Source: Desulfobacterales bacterium
GTDB lineage: Bacteria > Desulfobacterota > Desulfobacteria > Desulfobacterales > C00003060
Direction: 5' to 3'
Assembly (NCBI GenBank): GCA_030616425.1
Contig: JAUWXJ010000125.1
Coordinates: 1 to 6,981 of the forward strand
Length of the DNA: 6,981 bases
In this document: piece after piece, positions 1 to 5,152 of the stretch
How positions within the stretch are numbered: position 1 is the stretch's first letter
Layout: each line of letters opens with the position of its first letter
Position numbers and translations under genes: made by a program
The notes under the pieces: generated by a model
Told to the model about the DNA's origin: nothing
Databases searched by the model: none
The model's input: the letters and a program-made list of their open reading frames with translations, nothing else

Positions 1-345
1 AGTAGTCATATTGCAAGTCAATTCGGACTCCTCAATATTTGACTGTATGCTTTTCTTGTTAAGATAGCGATGCTTGCTACTATTGCAAAGGTCTTTGCAA
101 ATCGATAATACTTCATTATCCTTTATATATCGCTGTACCTCCTTTTTAGATATTCCGGGTGACTCTTGTTCCCATAACCAATCACCGATGTGATGTGTGG
201 TAATAGAAAAATTAAAAATTGAGTCAGCTATTAATATATCATCTTGGCTTTCTATTGTATTGAATAGCCTTTCTCTTTCTCTCTTCGCCTTTTCTAATAA
301 GTCTATAGGGCTTTCAAACTTATATCTTAGTGTTACTTTCTCCAT
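1..345 (-). CDS. uncharacterised protein, 3' end cut by the window edge
   Basis: An open frame of 115 codons runs from ATG at 345 off the left edge with no stop. The start is well supported: AGAGGAAACGT precedes the ATG, with GAGG seven bases upstream. I do not recognise a named family. Two conserved-looking clusters are visible: FNFSITTHHIGDW at residues 44-56, and ICKDLCNSSKH at residues 82-92. The His, Cys, Asp and Trp in these clusters could be structural or metal-binding; this is inference. Residues 15-30 are rich in Lys, Arg and Glu and likely helical. No signal peptide or membrane segment is seen, so it is probably cytoplasmic. Codons are A+T-rich compared with rlmN and ffh in the same window, which suggests acquired DNA. 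It lies 95 bases downstream of the lipoprotein gene on the same strand, behind a copy of the leader repeat. Confidence 0.75.
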   Translation of the reverse strand, partial: MEKVTLRYKFESPIDLLEKAKRERERLFNTIESQDDILIADSIFNFSITTHHIGDWLWEQESPGISKKEVQRYIKDNEVLSICKDLCNSSKHRYLNKKSIQSNIEESELTCNMTT

Positions 346-440
346 ACGTTTCCTCTTTGCCCAAAACCACAAAACCCCGCCTCTCATCTGTGAAAAAATG
401 GGGTCTTGGTATTCAGTTCATAGCACCCTCTTGGATAGAG
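341..440 (-). repeat. intergenic hairpin repeat, copy 1
   Basis: This is the first of three related intergenic repeats, read on the minus strand. It begins right after the TAA of the lipoprotein gene (441-443) and ends at the ATG of the next gene. It contains a small hairpin (CTCT 428-431 with AGAG 437-440), the conserved block TGAACTGAATACCAAGACCC, and a main stem pairing 370-379 with 399-408 (eight Watson-Crick pairs of ten, plus one wobble and one mismatch on either strand). The TTTTGTGGTTTTG stretch and the ribosome binding site follow. Most positions match copy 3, including the RBS and the first codons ATG GAG. It may be an ERIC-like intergenic element or a 5' leader element; the function is not known. 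Confidence 0.85.
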
Positions 441-1202
441 TTATTGGAAATGCTGTTCAGCATAGAAATGATTTGCTGCCTTTTGGGGTGTCGTTTTAAG
501 CAATGTTATCAATTTGTCTATGCTACACCCTGCTTCAGGGGAAAAATGGAGTGTAAGAGTAGTACTTGCCTTGACCCATTCACTGCGATGAAAAGGGGAT
601 ATGTTATATGTGCGTGTAACAAAATGCTTCTCACTATCAGGCAGATTTAAGCTTATAGCTCCTGATAGATCGTCACAGTCTTTGTCGAACTCAAAACTTA
701 ATTCAATTCCATCCGATGTACTCCCCACTTGTCTATTCTTCACGGAAATATTAACTTCCCTAGCTTTACGATACCATGCTTTTGCTTTTAGAAGGAGATC
801 AAGCAATTCCTGACGGCCATTCTCCGAAATTCTTAGGCCGATATATACCGCTGAGATTCTTTGGCTGATGATTGCACGGTCGAATGGCAATAGGCATAGG
901 TAGGCATAATTTTGAGTATCAACTTTGACATCTAAAGAATAGTCCGCGGTAAAAGATGAAAACCCTCTATCTCTCTGCGAGGTTCTTGGCTTGCAAGAGT
1001 CCACGGTGCCGACTGAATATTCGACAGGTTCTCTTTTTGGCTTGCCTTCCAAATCGACAAGATGTTCCATAAACGCTTCAAGGCGTTTTTGCTCTTCTAC
1101 TTGTGATTTTGAATTAGAAGGACTGCAAGATATGCTGATTGCAATGAGTGTCAATAGAAATGCACTGCACGTAGTGAGGCGGGCTAGTTTTGGAATCTTC
1201 AT
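441..1202 (-). CDS. putative secreted lipoprotein of unknown function
   Basis: A 253-residue protein from ATG at 1202. The frame also has a GTG at 1208, but AAGGAG (1211-1216) is eight bases from the ATG and only two from the GTG, so the ATG is preferred. The N-terminus has basic residues (MKIPKLAR) and a hydrophobic stretch ending LTLIAISISC at Cys26. This is an imperfect lipobox, with Ser rather than Leu/Val/Ile at -3, so lipidation is likely but not certain; plain signal-peptidase export is the alternative. The mature part is charged and mixed in composition, with no domain I recognise. Further cysteines at 61, 103, 176 and 228 could form disulfides. It lies between repeat copies 2 and 1 and shares strand with both neighbours, so cotranscription is possible. 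Confidence 0.75.
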   Translation of the reverse strand: MKIPKLARLTTCSAFLLTLIAISISCSPSNSKSQVEEQKRLEAFMEHLVDLEGKPKREPVEYSVGTVDSCKPRTSQRDRGFSSFTADYSLDVKVDTQNYAYLCLLPFDRAIISQRISAVYIGLRISENGRQELLDLLLKAKAWYRKAREVNISVKNRQVGSTSDGIELSFEFDKDCDDLSGAISLNLPDSEKHFVTRTYNISPFHRSEWVKASTTLTLHFSPEAGCSIDKLITLLKTTPQKAANHFYAEQHFQ

Positions 1203-1216
1203 TCTCACCTCTCCTT
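1203..1216 (-). promoter_or_regulatory. Shine-Dalgarno of the lipoprotein gene, embedded in repeat copy 2
   Basis: AAGGAG (1211-1216 on the minus strand) followed by AGGTGAGA and ATG. The same stretch occurs in copy 3 as ATGAGGAGAGGTGGGG, where it is the 3' side of the hairpin and is not used for starting translation. Here the hairpin's distal arm is missing, so the site is free and drives the gene. Confidence 0.7.
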
Positions 1217-1380
1217 ATGAGAAACGGGGTCTTGGTATTAAAGATCCCTGCAGCAAGCTGCTGTGAATCTTCGACTGTAAGGAAGTTTGTCATTTTTGGA
1301 TCCGCTCGCTAATCCCGCTGGCGGACGGGGAACGCACTCGCTTTTGCAGTTCAGTTCATGGCACCCTCTTGGTTGGGGTT
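1206..1380 (-). repeat. intergenic hairpin repeat, copy 2, truncated and interrupted
   Basis: This copy matches copy 3 from CACCTCTCCTTATGAGAAAC through GGGGTCTTGGTATT (1206-1239), then resumes at TTCAGTTCATGGCACCCTCT (from 1350) to GGGGTTAAATCC. The left stem arm (GACCCCA in copy 3) is replaced by the lipoprotein's start region, so the main hairpin cannot form. A 112-bp segment interrupts the copy. The small upstream hairpin is weak here (ACCC with GGGT around TCTTGGTTG). It lies between the TPR fragment's stop and the lipoprotein start. Confidence 0.8.
1240..1351. repeat. 112-bp insertion inside repeat copy 2
   Basis: Comparison with copies 1 and 3 shows 112 extra bases between GGTATT and CAGTTCATGG. 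The edges are ambiguous by two bases because TT flanks both sides, which may be a 2-bp duplication. The segment begins with an imperfect palindrome (AAGAT 1241-1245 with ATCTT 1267-1271, around GCAGC-AA-GCTGC), and later holds CCGC-TG-GCGG near 1317-1325. There is no open frame of note. It looks like a second small palindromic element nested in the first. Confidence 0.6.
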
Positions 1381-1387
1381 AAATCCA

Positions 1388-1504
1388 TTATCGTTTTACG
1401 GAATCCAAATTCTTTTGATATATTTTGGTATGAGGATGATTGGGACCTAAACGTTTGATCCCTATTTTCAGTGCCTTTTCATAGTAGTCAATAGCCCTGT
1501 CCAA
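1388..1504 (-). pseudogene. C-terminal remnant of a TPR-repeat protein
   Basis: Thirty-eight codons plus TAA encode a recognisable TPR end. AIDYYEKALKIGIKRLGPNH resembles the kinesin-light-chain-type TPR consensus (a Tyr-Tyr-Glu-Lys-Ala-Leu helix, then Leu-Gly-Pro-x-His-Pro-x-Thr), followed by a KNLDSVKR tail. Homology stops abruptly at 1504, where the inverted-repeat element at 1506-1653 begins. The frame continues into that element to an ATG at 1552, giving an apparent 54-residue chimera beginning MNRLTRKARSER, but there is no good ribosome binding site. Beyond the element (1654-1722) no TPR coding is seen. The parent gene was therefore probably broken by, or recombined at, the element. Cell role unknown; TPR modules bind proteins. 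Confidence 0.75.
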
Positions 1505-1505
1505 T

Positions 1506-1653
1506 ATAGGGGATGTTCGTTCCGAGCGTGCTTTGCGCGTCAGGCGGTTCATGATAAAGGTTGTGGTATGTTCAGATTACGAGGTCAAGGCGCCAAGCTT
1601 CAGCACCCCCACTGCAAAATAAGTTAGGCACGTTCGGAACGAACGTCCCCTAT
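1506..1653. mobile_element. 148-bp MITE-like element with 26-bp terminal inverted repeats
   Basis: The ends 1506-1531 and 1628-1653 are inverted copies of each other, matching at 24 of 26 positions; each outer end reads ATAGGGGA, then C or T, then GTTCGTTCCGA. The interior (1532-1627) has no long open frame and no further symmetry. It lies exactly at the point where TPR coding stops. No clear target-site duplication flanks it. Its size and structure fit a non-autonomous element moved in trans. A REP/RAYT (Y1 transposase)-type origin is possible but unproven. Confidence 0.75.
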
Positions 1654-1722
1654 CTCCTTTTGACCGGCTCACTCCCCGTAAGATACTATGAACTGAAACA
1701 GGGTCACATCTCTCCCCCCTTA

Positions 1723-2115
1723 TTATTCTTTTCCCGTTTTTGGGCTCGTGGGTTGTCTGTACTTGTGCTCATATCCGTACCAAAAATCAATAGCGTTTTT
1801 GATATTCTGTTGAACGTCTTTATCATCTATAAAACCTTCAAATTCCTTCTTTGTGGTGGTGGCGGCAAACTCAATGCCTTCCTTTATGTTCTGCTTAACT
1901 CCGTGGAAAAAGCGCTTGTCATAGGCCAAAGACTTCATTTCTATAACAGATTGTTTTATGGTGAAATTGATTGCTTTTCTGACATTGGAGCGCATACCAG
2001 CAAGGAATATGAAAAACACAATAACCAATACAACGCCCCACGCCCCTGCTCTGAAAATCTCTCTCAAAAACACCTGGCCTAAACTCCCCTGCGAAACGAC
2101 TCTTTGGTTCTCCAT
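1723..2115 (-). CDS. small single-pass membrane protein, unknown function
   Basis: A 130-residue protein. The start is well set: AAAGGAGGAAACT precedes ATG at 2115, an almost ideal ribosome binding site. Residues 23-41 (AGAWGVVLVIVFFIFLAGM) form one strong membrane segment with no cleavage site, so it is probably an anchored inner-membrane protein. The roughly 90-residue tail is charged and probably helical, with a loosely repeated pattern: VRKAINFTIKQ, VKQNIKEGIEF and VQQNIKNAIDFWYG. I do not recognise a family. Charge on both sides of the segment leaves topology undecided. It is preceded by repeat copy 3 and followed by the inverted-repeat element. Confidence 0.65.
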   Translation of the reverse strand: MENQRVVSQGSLGQVFLREIFRAGAWGVVLVIVFFIFLAGMRSNVRKAINFTIKQSVIEMKSLAYDKRFFHGVKQNIKEGIEFAATTTKKEFEGFIDDKDVQQNIKNAIDFWYGYEHKYRQPTSPKTGKE

Positions 2116-2212
2116 AGTTTCCTCCTTTCGTCAAAAACCACAAGACCCCACCTCTCCTCATGAGAAATGGGGTCTTGGTGTTCAGTTCATAGTACTCCCT
2201 AGGTTAGGGTTA
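2113..2212 (-). repeat. intergenic hairpin repeat, copy 3, most intact
   Basis: The best-formed copy. A perfect ten-pair stem joins CAAGACCCCA (2141-2150) to TGGGGTCTTG (2168-2177). Inside it, TCTC (2153-2156) pairs with GAGA (2162-2165) around a five-base loop. A second hairpin, CCCTA-GGT-TAGGG (2197-2209), stands at the upstream end on the minus strand. Between the repeat's stem and the gene lies TTGTGGTTTTTGACGAAAGG and the RBS of the 130-residue protein, closely matching the same span in copy 1. There is no U-run after the stem, so it is not a classical terminator. Confidence 0.85.
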
Positions 2213-2518
2213 AGGACTCTTGCCAAAACTTTCCTCTAATACCACAGAAAGGTACTGCCCTGATACTATTTTTTTTAGGGAGAAAATACGGTTAAAAAAC
2301 CAGTGGTTCTGCACGCACAAGATGGTCAGGTTGTTACTTCTATCTCTTGAACTGCTTTTCCCTATCCGTCCAGGACTACTGATTTTCCCTCCGTATTTTA
2401 TCCGTAAAAAAAGAGGCTTGCCTTTAATGGCTGAACGGGCTACTGAGACTTTATCCAAAATCAAGGCCTAACCTCATTTTTTTGCCACTTACCATAAGCC
2501 TGAACAAGGGGGTGGAAA
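2213..2518. other. intergenic region upstream of the cyclase gene
   Basis: About 300 bases between divergent genes (130-residue protein leftward, cyclase rightward). It holds the palindromic element at 2270-2412 and otherwise no gene I can support. Open frames of about 84 codons on both strands overlap the palindrome, lack good ribosome binding sites and look like chance. I see no convincing sigma-70 or sigma-54 promoter for the cyclase; the stretch 2413-2518 ends in its RBS, AAGGGGGTGG (2505-2516). Confidence 0.5.
2270..2412. mobile_element. 143-bp palindromic MITE-like element
   Basis: The outer 22 bases of each end (2270-2291 and 2391-2412) are inverted copies matching at 20 of 22 positions, including the perfect core AAAATACGG / CCGTATTTT. 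Weaker inverse similarity continues inward for about 30 more bases per arm, for instance CAGTGGT against the inverse of ACTACTG, so nearly the whole element could fold into one long hairpin. The ends are a T-run and an A-run. No target-site duplication is clear. It is either a degenerate MITE or a long structured leader; the near-full palindrome favours a mobile origin. Confidence 0.6.
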
Positions 2519-3520
2519 ATGATTGGTCTTTTGTTCATCGATGACGAGGAAGGGGTACGACGGTCCATTACACGGGCACTCAAACGGGAGCCTTACACTG
2601 TTCACACTACAGAAGACGGCGAGACGGGCATTGAGGTCATTCAGCAACGCCTTTCAGAGATATCAATCGTGATCTCGGATTATAAGATGCCCGGCCTGGA
2701 TGGACTCGAAACCCTCAACAGGATTCTCTCCATCAATCCTGAGATTACCCGCATACTCCTTACCGGTTACGCCACCATGGAAAGTGCTATCCAAGCAACC
2801 AATGAAGGGCTTGACGGGTTTCTCACAAAGCCATTTGACAATATAGAGCTTCGTAACAAGATTCAAGAAATTATGATCAGGAAACGGCTCAGGCAGTTCA
2901 TCTCCGACCAGATATACCAACAGATCAAGAGTAATCCAGGCATTATGGAGCCCAAGAGACAAACAGCCACCATACTCTTTACCGACATCCGGGGCTTTAC
3001 TGAAATGTCCCACAATATGCCCCCGGAAGAGATCGCAGCCTTTCTGAACGATGAATATTTTAGGCCTTTTGGAGAGATAGCGTATCGTCATAACGGCACG
3101 GTCGACAAGCACATCGGCGATTCCGTAATGGTGGTTTACGGGGCACCCATATCTTACGATGATGATATTCTTAGGGCCATTGAATCGGCCATCGAAATGC
3201 AGGAGACTGCTCTAGCCAATAGCCGGAAATTGCACAAGAAAAACGGGTTTCGTCTCAACATAGGCATCGGTATTTCTACAGGCGAAGTGGTTACAGGTGT
3301 ATTTGGTTCCTTGAGAAAGAAAGAATACACGGCCTTTGGTATGCCGGTCAATATTGCCTCGCGGTTGGAAAAGCTGGCCAGGGTGGGGGAGATATTGGTC
3401 AGTGAGACGACCTACAAGGAAGTATCAAACAGGTTCCTTGCCGAGAAGGTGGCGCCTAATGTTGCCATAAAAGGTTTGAGTGATCCTGTGGCTATATACC
3501 GAATCTTGGGGAGGGCTTGA
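2519..3520 (+). CDS. response regulator fused to a class III adenylate cyclase
   Basis: 333 residues, cytoplasmic. Residues 1-118 are a receiver (CheY-like) domain with the acidic pair Asp8/Asp9, phospho-acceptor Asp54 in SDYKMPG, Thr82 and Lys104 in LTKPF. A charged helical linker (109-146) leads to a class III cyclase domain (147-331). All catalytic positions are visible: metal-binding Asp156 (FTDIRGFT) and Asp201 (KHIGDSVM), adenine-contacting Lys197, Thr271 in EYTAFG, Asn278 and Arg282 in VNIASRLE. Lys with Thr (instead of Asp) at the specificity position is the class IIIb pattern, so ATP to cAMP is the expected reaction, gated by phosphorylation of Asp54. The start is supported by AAGGGGGTGG just upstream. 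No partner histidine kinase is in the window. Receiver-cyclase fusions are known; the input signal here is not. Confidence 0.93.
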   Translation: MIGLLFIDDEEGVRRSITRALKREPYTVHTTEDGETGIEVIQQRLSEISIVISDYKMPGLDGLETLNRILSINPEITRILLTGYATMESAIQATNEGLDGFLTKPFDNIELRNKIQEIMIRKRLRQFISDQIYQQIKSNPGIMEPKRQTATILFTDIRGFTEMSHNMPPEEIAAFLNDEYFRPFGEIAYRHNGTVDKHIGDSVMVVYGAPISYDDDILRAIESAIEMQETALANSRKLHKKNGFRLNIGIGISTGEVVTGVFGSLRKKEYTAFGMPVNIASRLEKLARVGEILVSETTYKEVSNRFLAEKVAPNVAIKGLSDPVAIYRILGRA

Positions 3521-3525
3521 TCCTT

Positions 3526-3627
3526 GCCCCGTTAATCCACAAGCTTTTCCATTACAATAATGAACGCTGGTCCCTTTAGTCCGCGTGCGGCCAATTAATG
3601 GAGCTAGAGCTTGTAAATTAATGGGGC
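3526..3627. terminator. imperfect inverted repeat between convergent genes
   Basis: Arms 3526-3547 and 3606-3627 match inversely at 18 of 22 positions (GCCCC[G/A]TTAAT, two mismatches, ACAAGCT). A second pairing follows after a three-base bulge: TCCATTA (3548-3554) with TAATGGA (3596-3602). In RNA from either strand several mismatches become G-U pairs, so both convergent transcripts could form the stem. The right arm reaches the TAG of the lipoprotein gene (3627-3629). There is no U-run, so this may be a non-canonical bidirectional terminator or 3'-end protector, or the remains of a MITE. A 13-bp direct repeat (3593-3605, 3616-3628; 12 of 13) is part of it. Confidence 0.55.
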
Positions 3628-4541
3628 TATTGCTTCAACTTGACGTGGCTGCTCTTTTGAAGCTCTTTTCCATTGACTCGAATTGCCTCCGCCCGGTTTG
3701 TGTACACCTTTGTAATCCTGAGCTCACCAATCTTGGGACCGGAAACCAGGTAGAATTGACCCGCCTGACCCTTGATCGGTTCACCCGCTCCAAAGACCTC
3801 TAATACATCTCCTTTGACAAGCCCCACATCATTGCCGGCTGTAAGGGTATAAGTATCCCCTGAAACAGAGGTGATATATCCCTTCCACTGCTTATCGCTC
3901 AACAGCTCACAGATCCTTTTGCTTATCACAGGTGTAGTTTTGGTCATGAGTAGATCTGCAACCTTCTTGTTGTATCCTTTCCTTCCCTTTATGTTTTGCC
4001 ACTCGTGTTCTGAGACCTCGACCTCGTCCTGGACCACCTTATAAAAAAGGAGCGCTCCGGTTTCAATGTCAAAGGCCTTCACGTGTATAGAGAGTTGCAC
4101 GAGCATACAAGTGTCTCTGAATCCCCAGACACCACGATTCTCCGCTACACACTCAATCTCAGCAAGGCTCTCCTCCAGTACCGCATCGAGGCCAAGGGCC
4201 CTGCCGACTTTGGATAGGGCCAGGTTGTCGAGTTGACCGGAGGGTAGACGAGGTACCTGCTCCAAGAGATTCCGGGTCTTTCCAGAATCTTTGATGATCT
4301 GGTCATCACAATAGTGCCTTAAAGATACCTTTAGGAAGGCTCTAGCTAAGCCTTTAAACTCTTTACCTCCGTAGCCTGTTTTGTTCACAGTGGGCAGGAG
4401 TGCTATCTTTTTCTTCAAAGTCCTCGCCTCGCCCATAATGTCTTTGGTTATCTTCTTGGCGGTGGCACAGCCGGTTAACAGAAAGATGGTTATCAAATAG
4501 AAGGCAATACTAATAGTACCCATTCTCCACATGATTCTCAT
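3627..4541 (-). CDS. envelope lipoprotein, FlgT/CsgG-like layout
   Basis: 304 residues from ATG at 4541. A GTG at 4616 in the same frame would add 25 residues before the signal peptide and lies only six bases after the queF stop; ATGs at 4532 and 4523 are also possible. I chose 4541 because MRIMWRMGTISIAFYLITIF then LLTGC makes a typical lipoprotein signal with lipidated Cys25, and TTGGAG lies upstream, though rather far (11 bases). The middle (about 45-205) begins KKKIALLPTVNKTG and resembles the CsgG/TolB-N/FlgT-middle type of fold. The C-terminal 80 residues (YITSVSGDTYTLTAGNDVGL, then VKGDVLEVFGAG and IGELRITKVYTNRAEA) match the beta-rich FlgT C-terminal style. It is probably in the periplasm or outer membrane. 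No flagellar or curli genes are nearby, so the role is open. It sits downstream of queF and may be cotranscribed. Confidence 0.8.
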   Translation of the reverse strand: MRIMWRMGTISIAFYLITIFLLTGCATAKKITKDIMGEARTLKKKIALLPTVNKTGYGGKEFKGLARAFLKVSLRHYCDDQIIKDSGKTRNLLEQVPRLPSGQLDNLALSKVGRALGLDAVLEESLAEIECVAENRGVWGFRDTCMLVQLSIHVKAFDIETGALLFYKVVQDEVEVSEHEWQNIKGRKGYNKKVADLLMTKTTPVISKRICELLSDKQWKGYITSVSGDTYTLTAGNDVGLVKGDVLEVFGAGEPIKGQAGQFYLVSGPKIGELRITKVYTNRAEAIRVNGKELQKSSHVKLKQ

Positions 4542-4622
4542 CCGCTTTCTTGCTCCAATCCAAATCCGAATTTCCAAATGTTCACAACTGTTAACCTTAG
4601 AAGCTGTTTCAGGCACTTTAGC

Positions 4623-5030
4623 TCACTCTTTCTTGTATTCCACCCGCGCGGTAGTGGTTATGCCGCCACGGGGTGTGAAGCTCCCCACCACCTCCATAAA
4701 CCTGGGACGCACAACGGAAACCAGATCCTCCAAGATTCGATTGACCACGTGCTCGTAAAAGATGCCGACACTCCGATACTGCAGCAGGTAATACTTCACG
4801 GACTTCAATTCGACAATCTTATCATTTGGCCTGTAGCGAATCGTGATGGACCCAAAGTCCGGAAGACCTGATATGGGACACACAGAGGTAAATTCTGGCT
4901 GGTCAATCTTGATCTCAATATCCCTTTGAGTCCTATAGCCATAATCGAGTACCTGAAGCACAGCCGGGTCTATGGTGTCCGGGCTTTCAATCTTCTTGAG
5001 TAGGGCTTTTTGTATGCTAGATATGTCCAT
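4623..5030 (-). CDS. queF: NADPH-dependent 7-cyano-7-deazaguanine (preQ0) reductase
   Basis: QueF reduces the nitrile of preQ0 to the amine of preQ1 in queuosine synthesis for tRNA position 34, in the cytoplasm. This is the short, unimodular type, 135 residues. Family signatures: TSVCPISGLPDFG with catalytic Cys51 and Asp58; ELKSVKYYLLQYRS (74-87), the QueF motif that binds substrate and NADPH, with Glu74; FYEHVVNRI (91-99); and the C-terminal FTPRGGITT. From memory of Bacillus subtilis QueF, its His-Glu pair (FHE) aligns with Tyr92-Glu93 here, with His94 next to it. The frame is open further upstream to 5156, but the start at 5030 is clear: AAAGGAG then TCGGC and ATG, and the protein begins at the usual place. 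It lies 122 bases downstream of rlmN on the same strand. I see no preQ1 riboswitch. Confidence 0.95.
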   Translation of the reverse strand: MDISSIQKALLKKIESPDTIDPAVLQVLDYGYRTQRDIEIKIDQPEFTSVCPISGLPDFGSITIRYRPNDKIVELKSVKYYLLQYRSVGIFYEHVVNRILEDLVSVVRPRFMEVVGSFTPRGGITTTARVEYKKE

Positions 5031-5054
5031 GCCGACTCCTTTCTGCAGTGACCG

Positions 5055-5087
5055 GCCTGTTTCCCGCAGGCCCCGCCCCGGGCGGGG
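5055..5087. other. two adjacent G+C-rich hairpins between rlmN and queF
   Basis: GCCTG (5055-5059) pairs with CAGGC (5067-5071) around a seven-base loop. Next to it CCCCGCCC (5071-5078) is the inverse complement of GGGCGGGG (5080-5087), giving about six workable pairs. The two share base 5071. On the minus (rlmN to queF) strand no U-run follows, so full termination is unlikely; attenuation or mRNA protection is possible. In the plus direction a T-run (5096-5100) comes nine bases later, but no plus-strand gene needs it. Confidence 0.5.
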
Positions 5088-5152
5088 AGCTTCAATTTTT
5101 CGTGTCCTATAACATAATCGGCCCAGCAGTGAAAGACCAACCCAGACAAACC

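Noticed and set aside
1561..2082. 173-codon plus-strand open frame
   Set aside because: Antisense to the 130-residue membrane protein, which has a near-ideal ribosome site and a coherent membrane segment; it also runs through the inverted-repeat element.
2141..2177. Intrinsic terminator at repeat copy 3
   Set aside because: The ten-pair stem is good, but neither strand has a U-run right after it, and an RBS and gene follow closely on the minus strand.
341..2212. CRISPR array or toxin-antitoxin arrangement from the three repeats
   Set aside because: Copies are about 100 bp, separated by whole genes and unevenly spaced, with no spacers; the neighbouring proteins do not resemble known toxin or antitoxin pairs.
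2210..2464. Open frame of 84 codons on the minus strand ending exactly where repeat copy 3 begins
   Set aside because: No good ribosome binding site, overlaps the palindromic element, no recognisable protein features; the stop comes from the repeat's own TTAACC end.
2220..2471. Open frame of 83 codons on the plus strand just before the cyclase gene
   Set aside because: Lies across the palindromic element with no ribosome site and a composition unlike a real protein; overlaps the opposite frame of similar size.
2470..2518. Sigma-54 promoter before the cyclase gene
   Set aside because: No TGGCAC-N5-TTGC spacing on the plus strand; only isolated GG or GC fragments.
2663..3112. 149-codon minus-strand open frame inside the cyclase gene
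   Set aside because: Shadow of a gene with full receiver and cyclase motifs on the other strand.
5031..5152. preQ1 riboswitch upstream of queF
   Set aside because: The gap holds two simple G+C-rich hairpins, but I see no A-rich tail or pseudoknot arrangement of a preQ1 aptamer.
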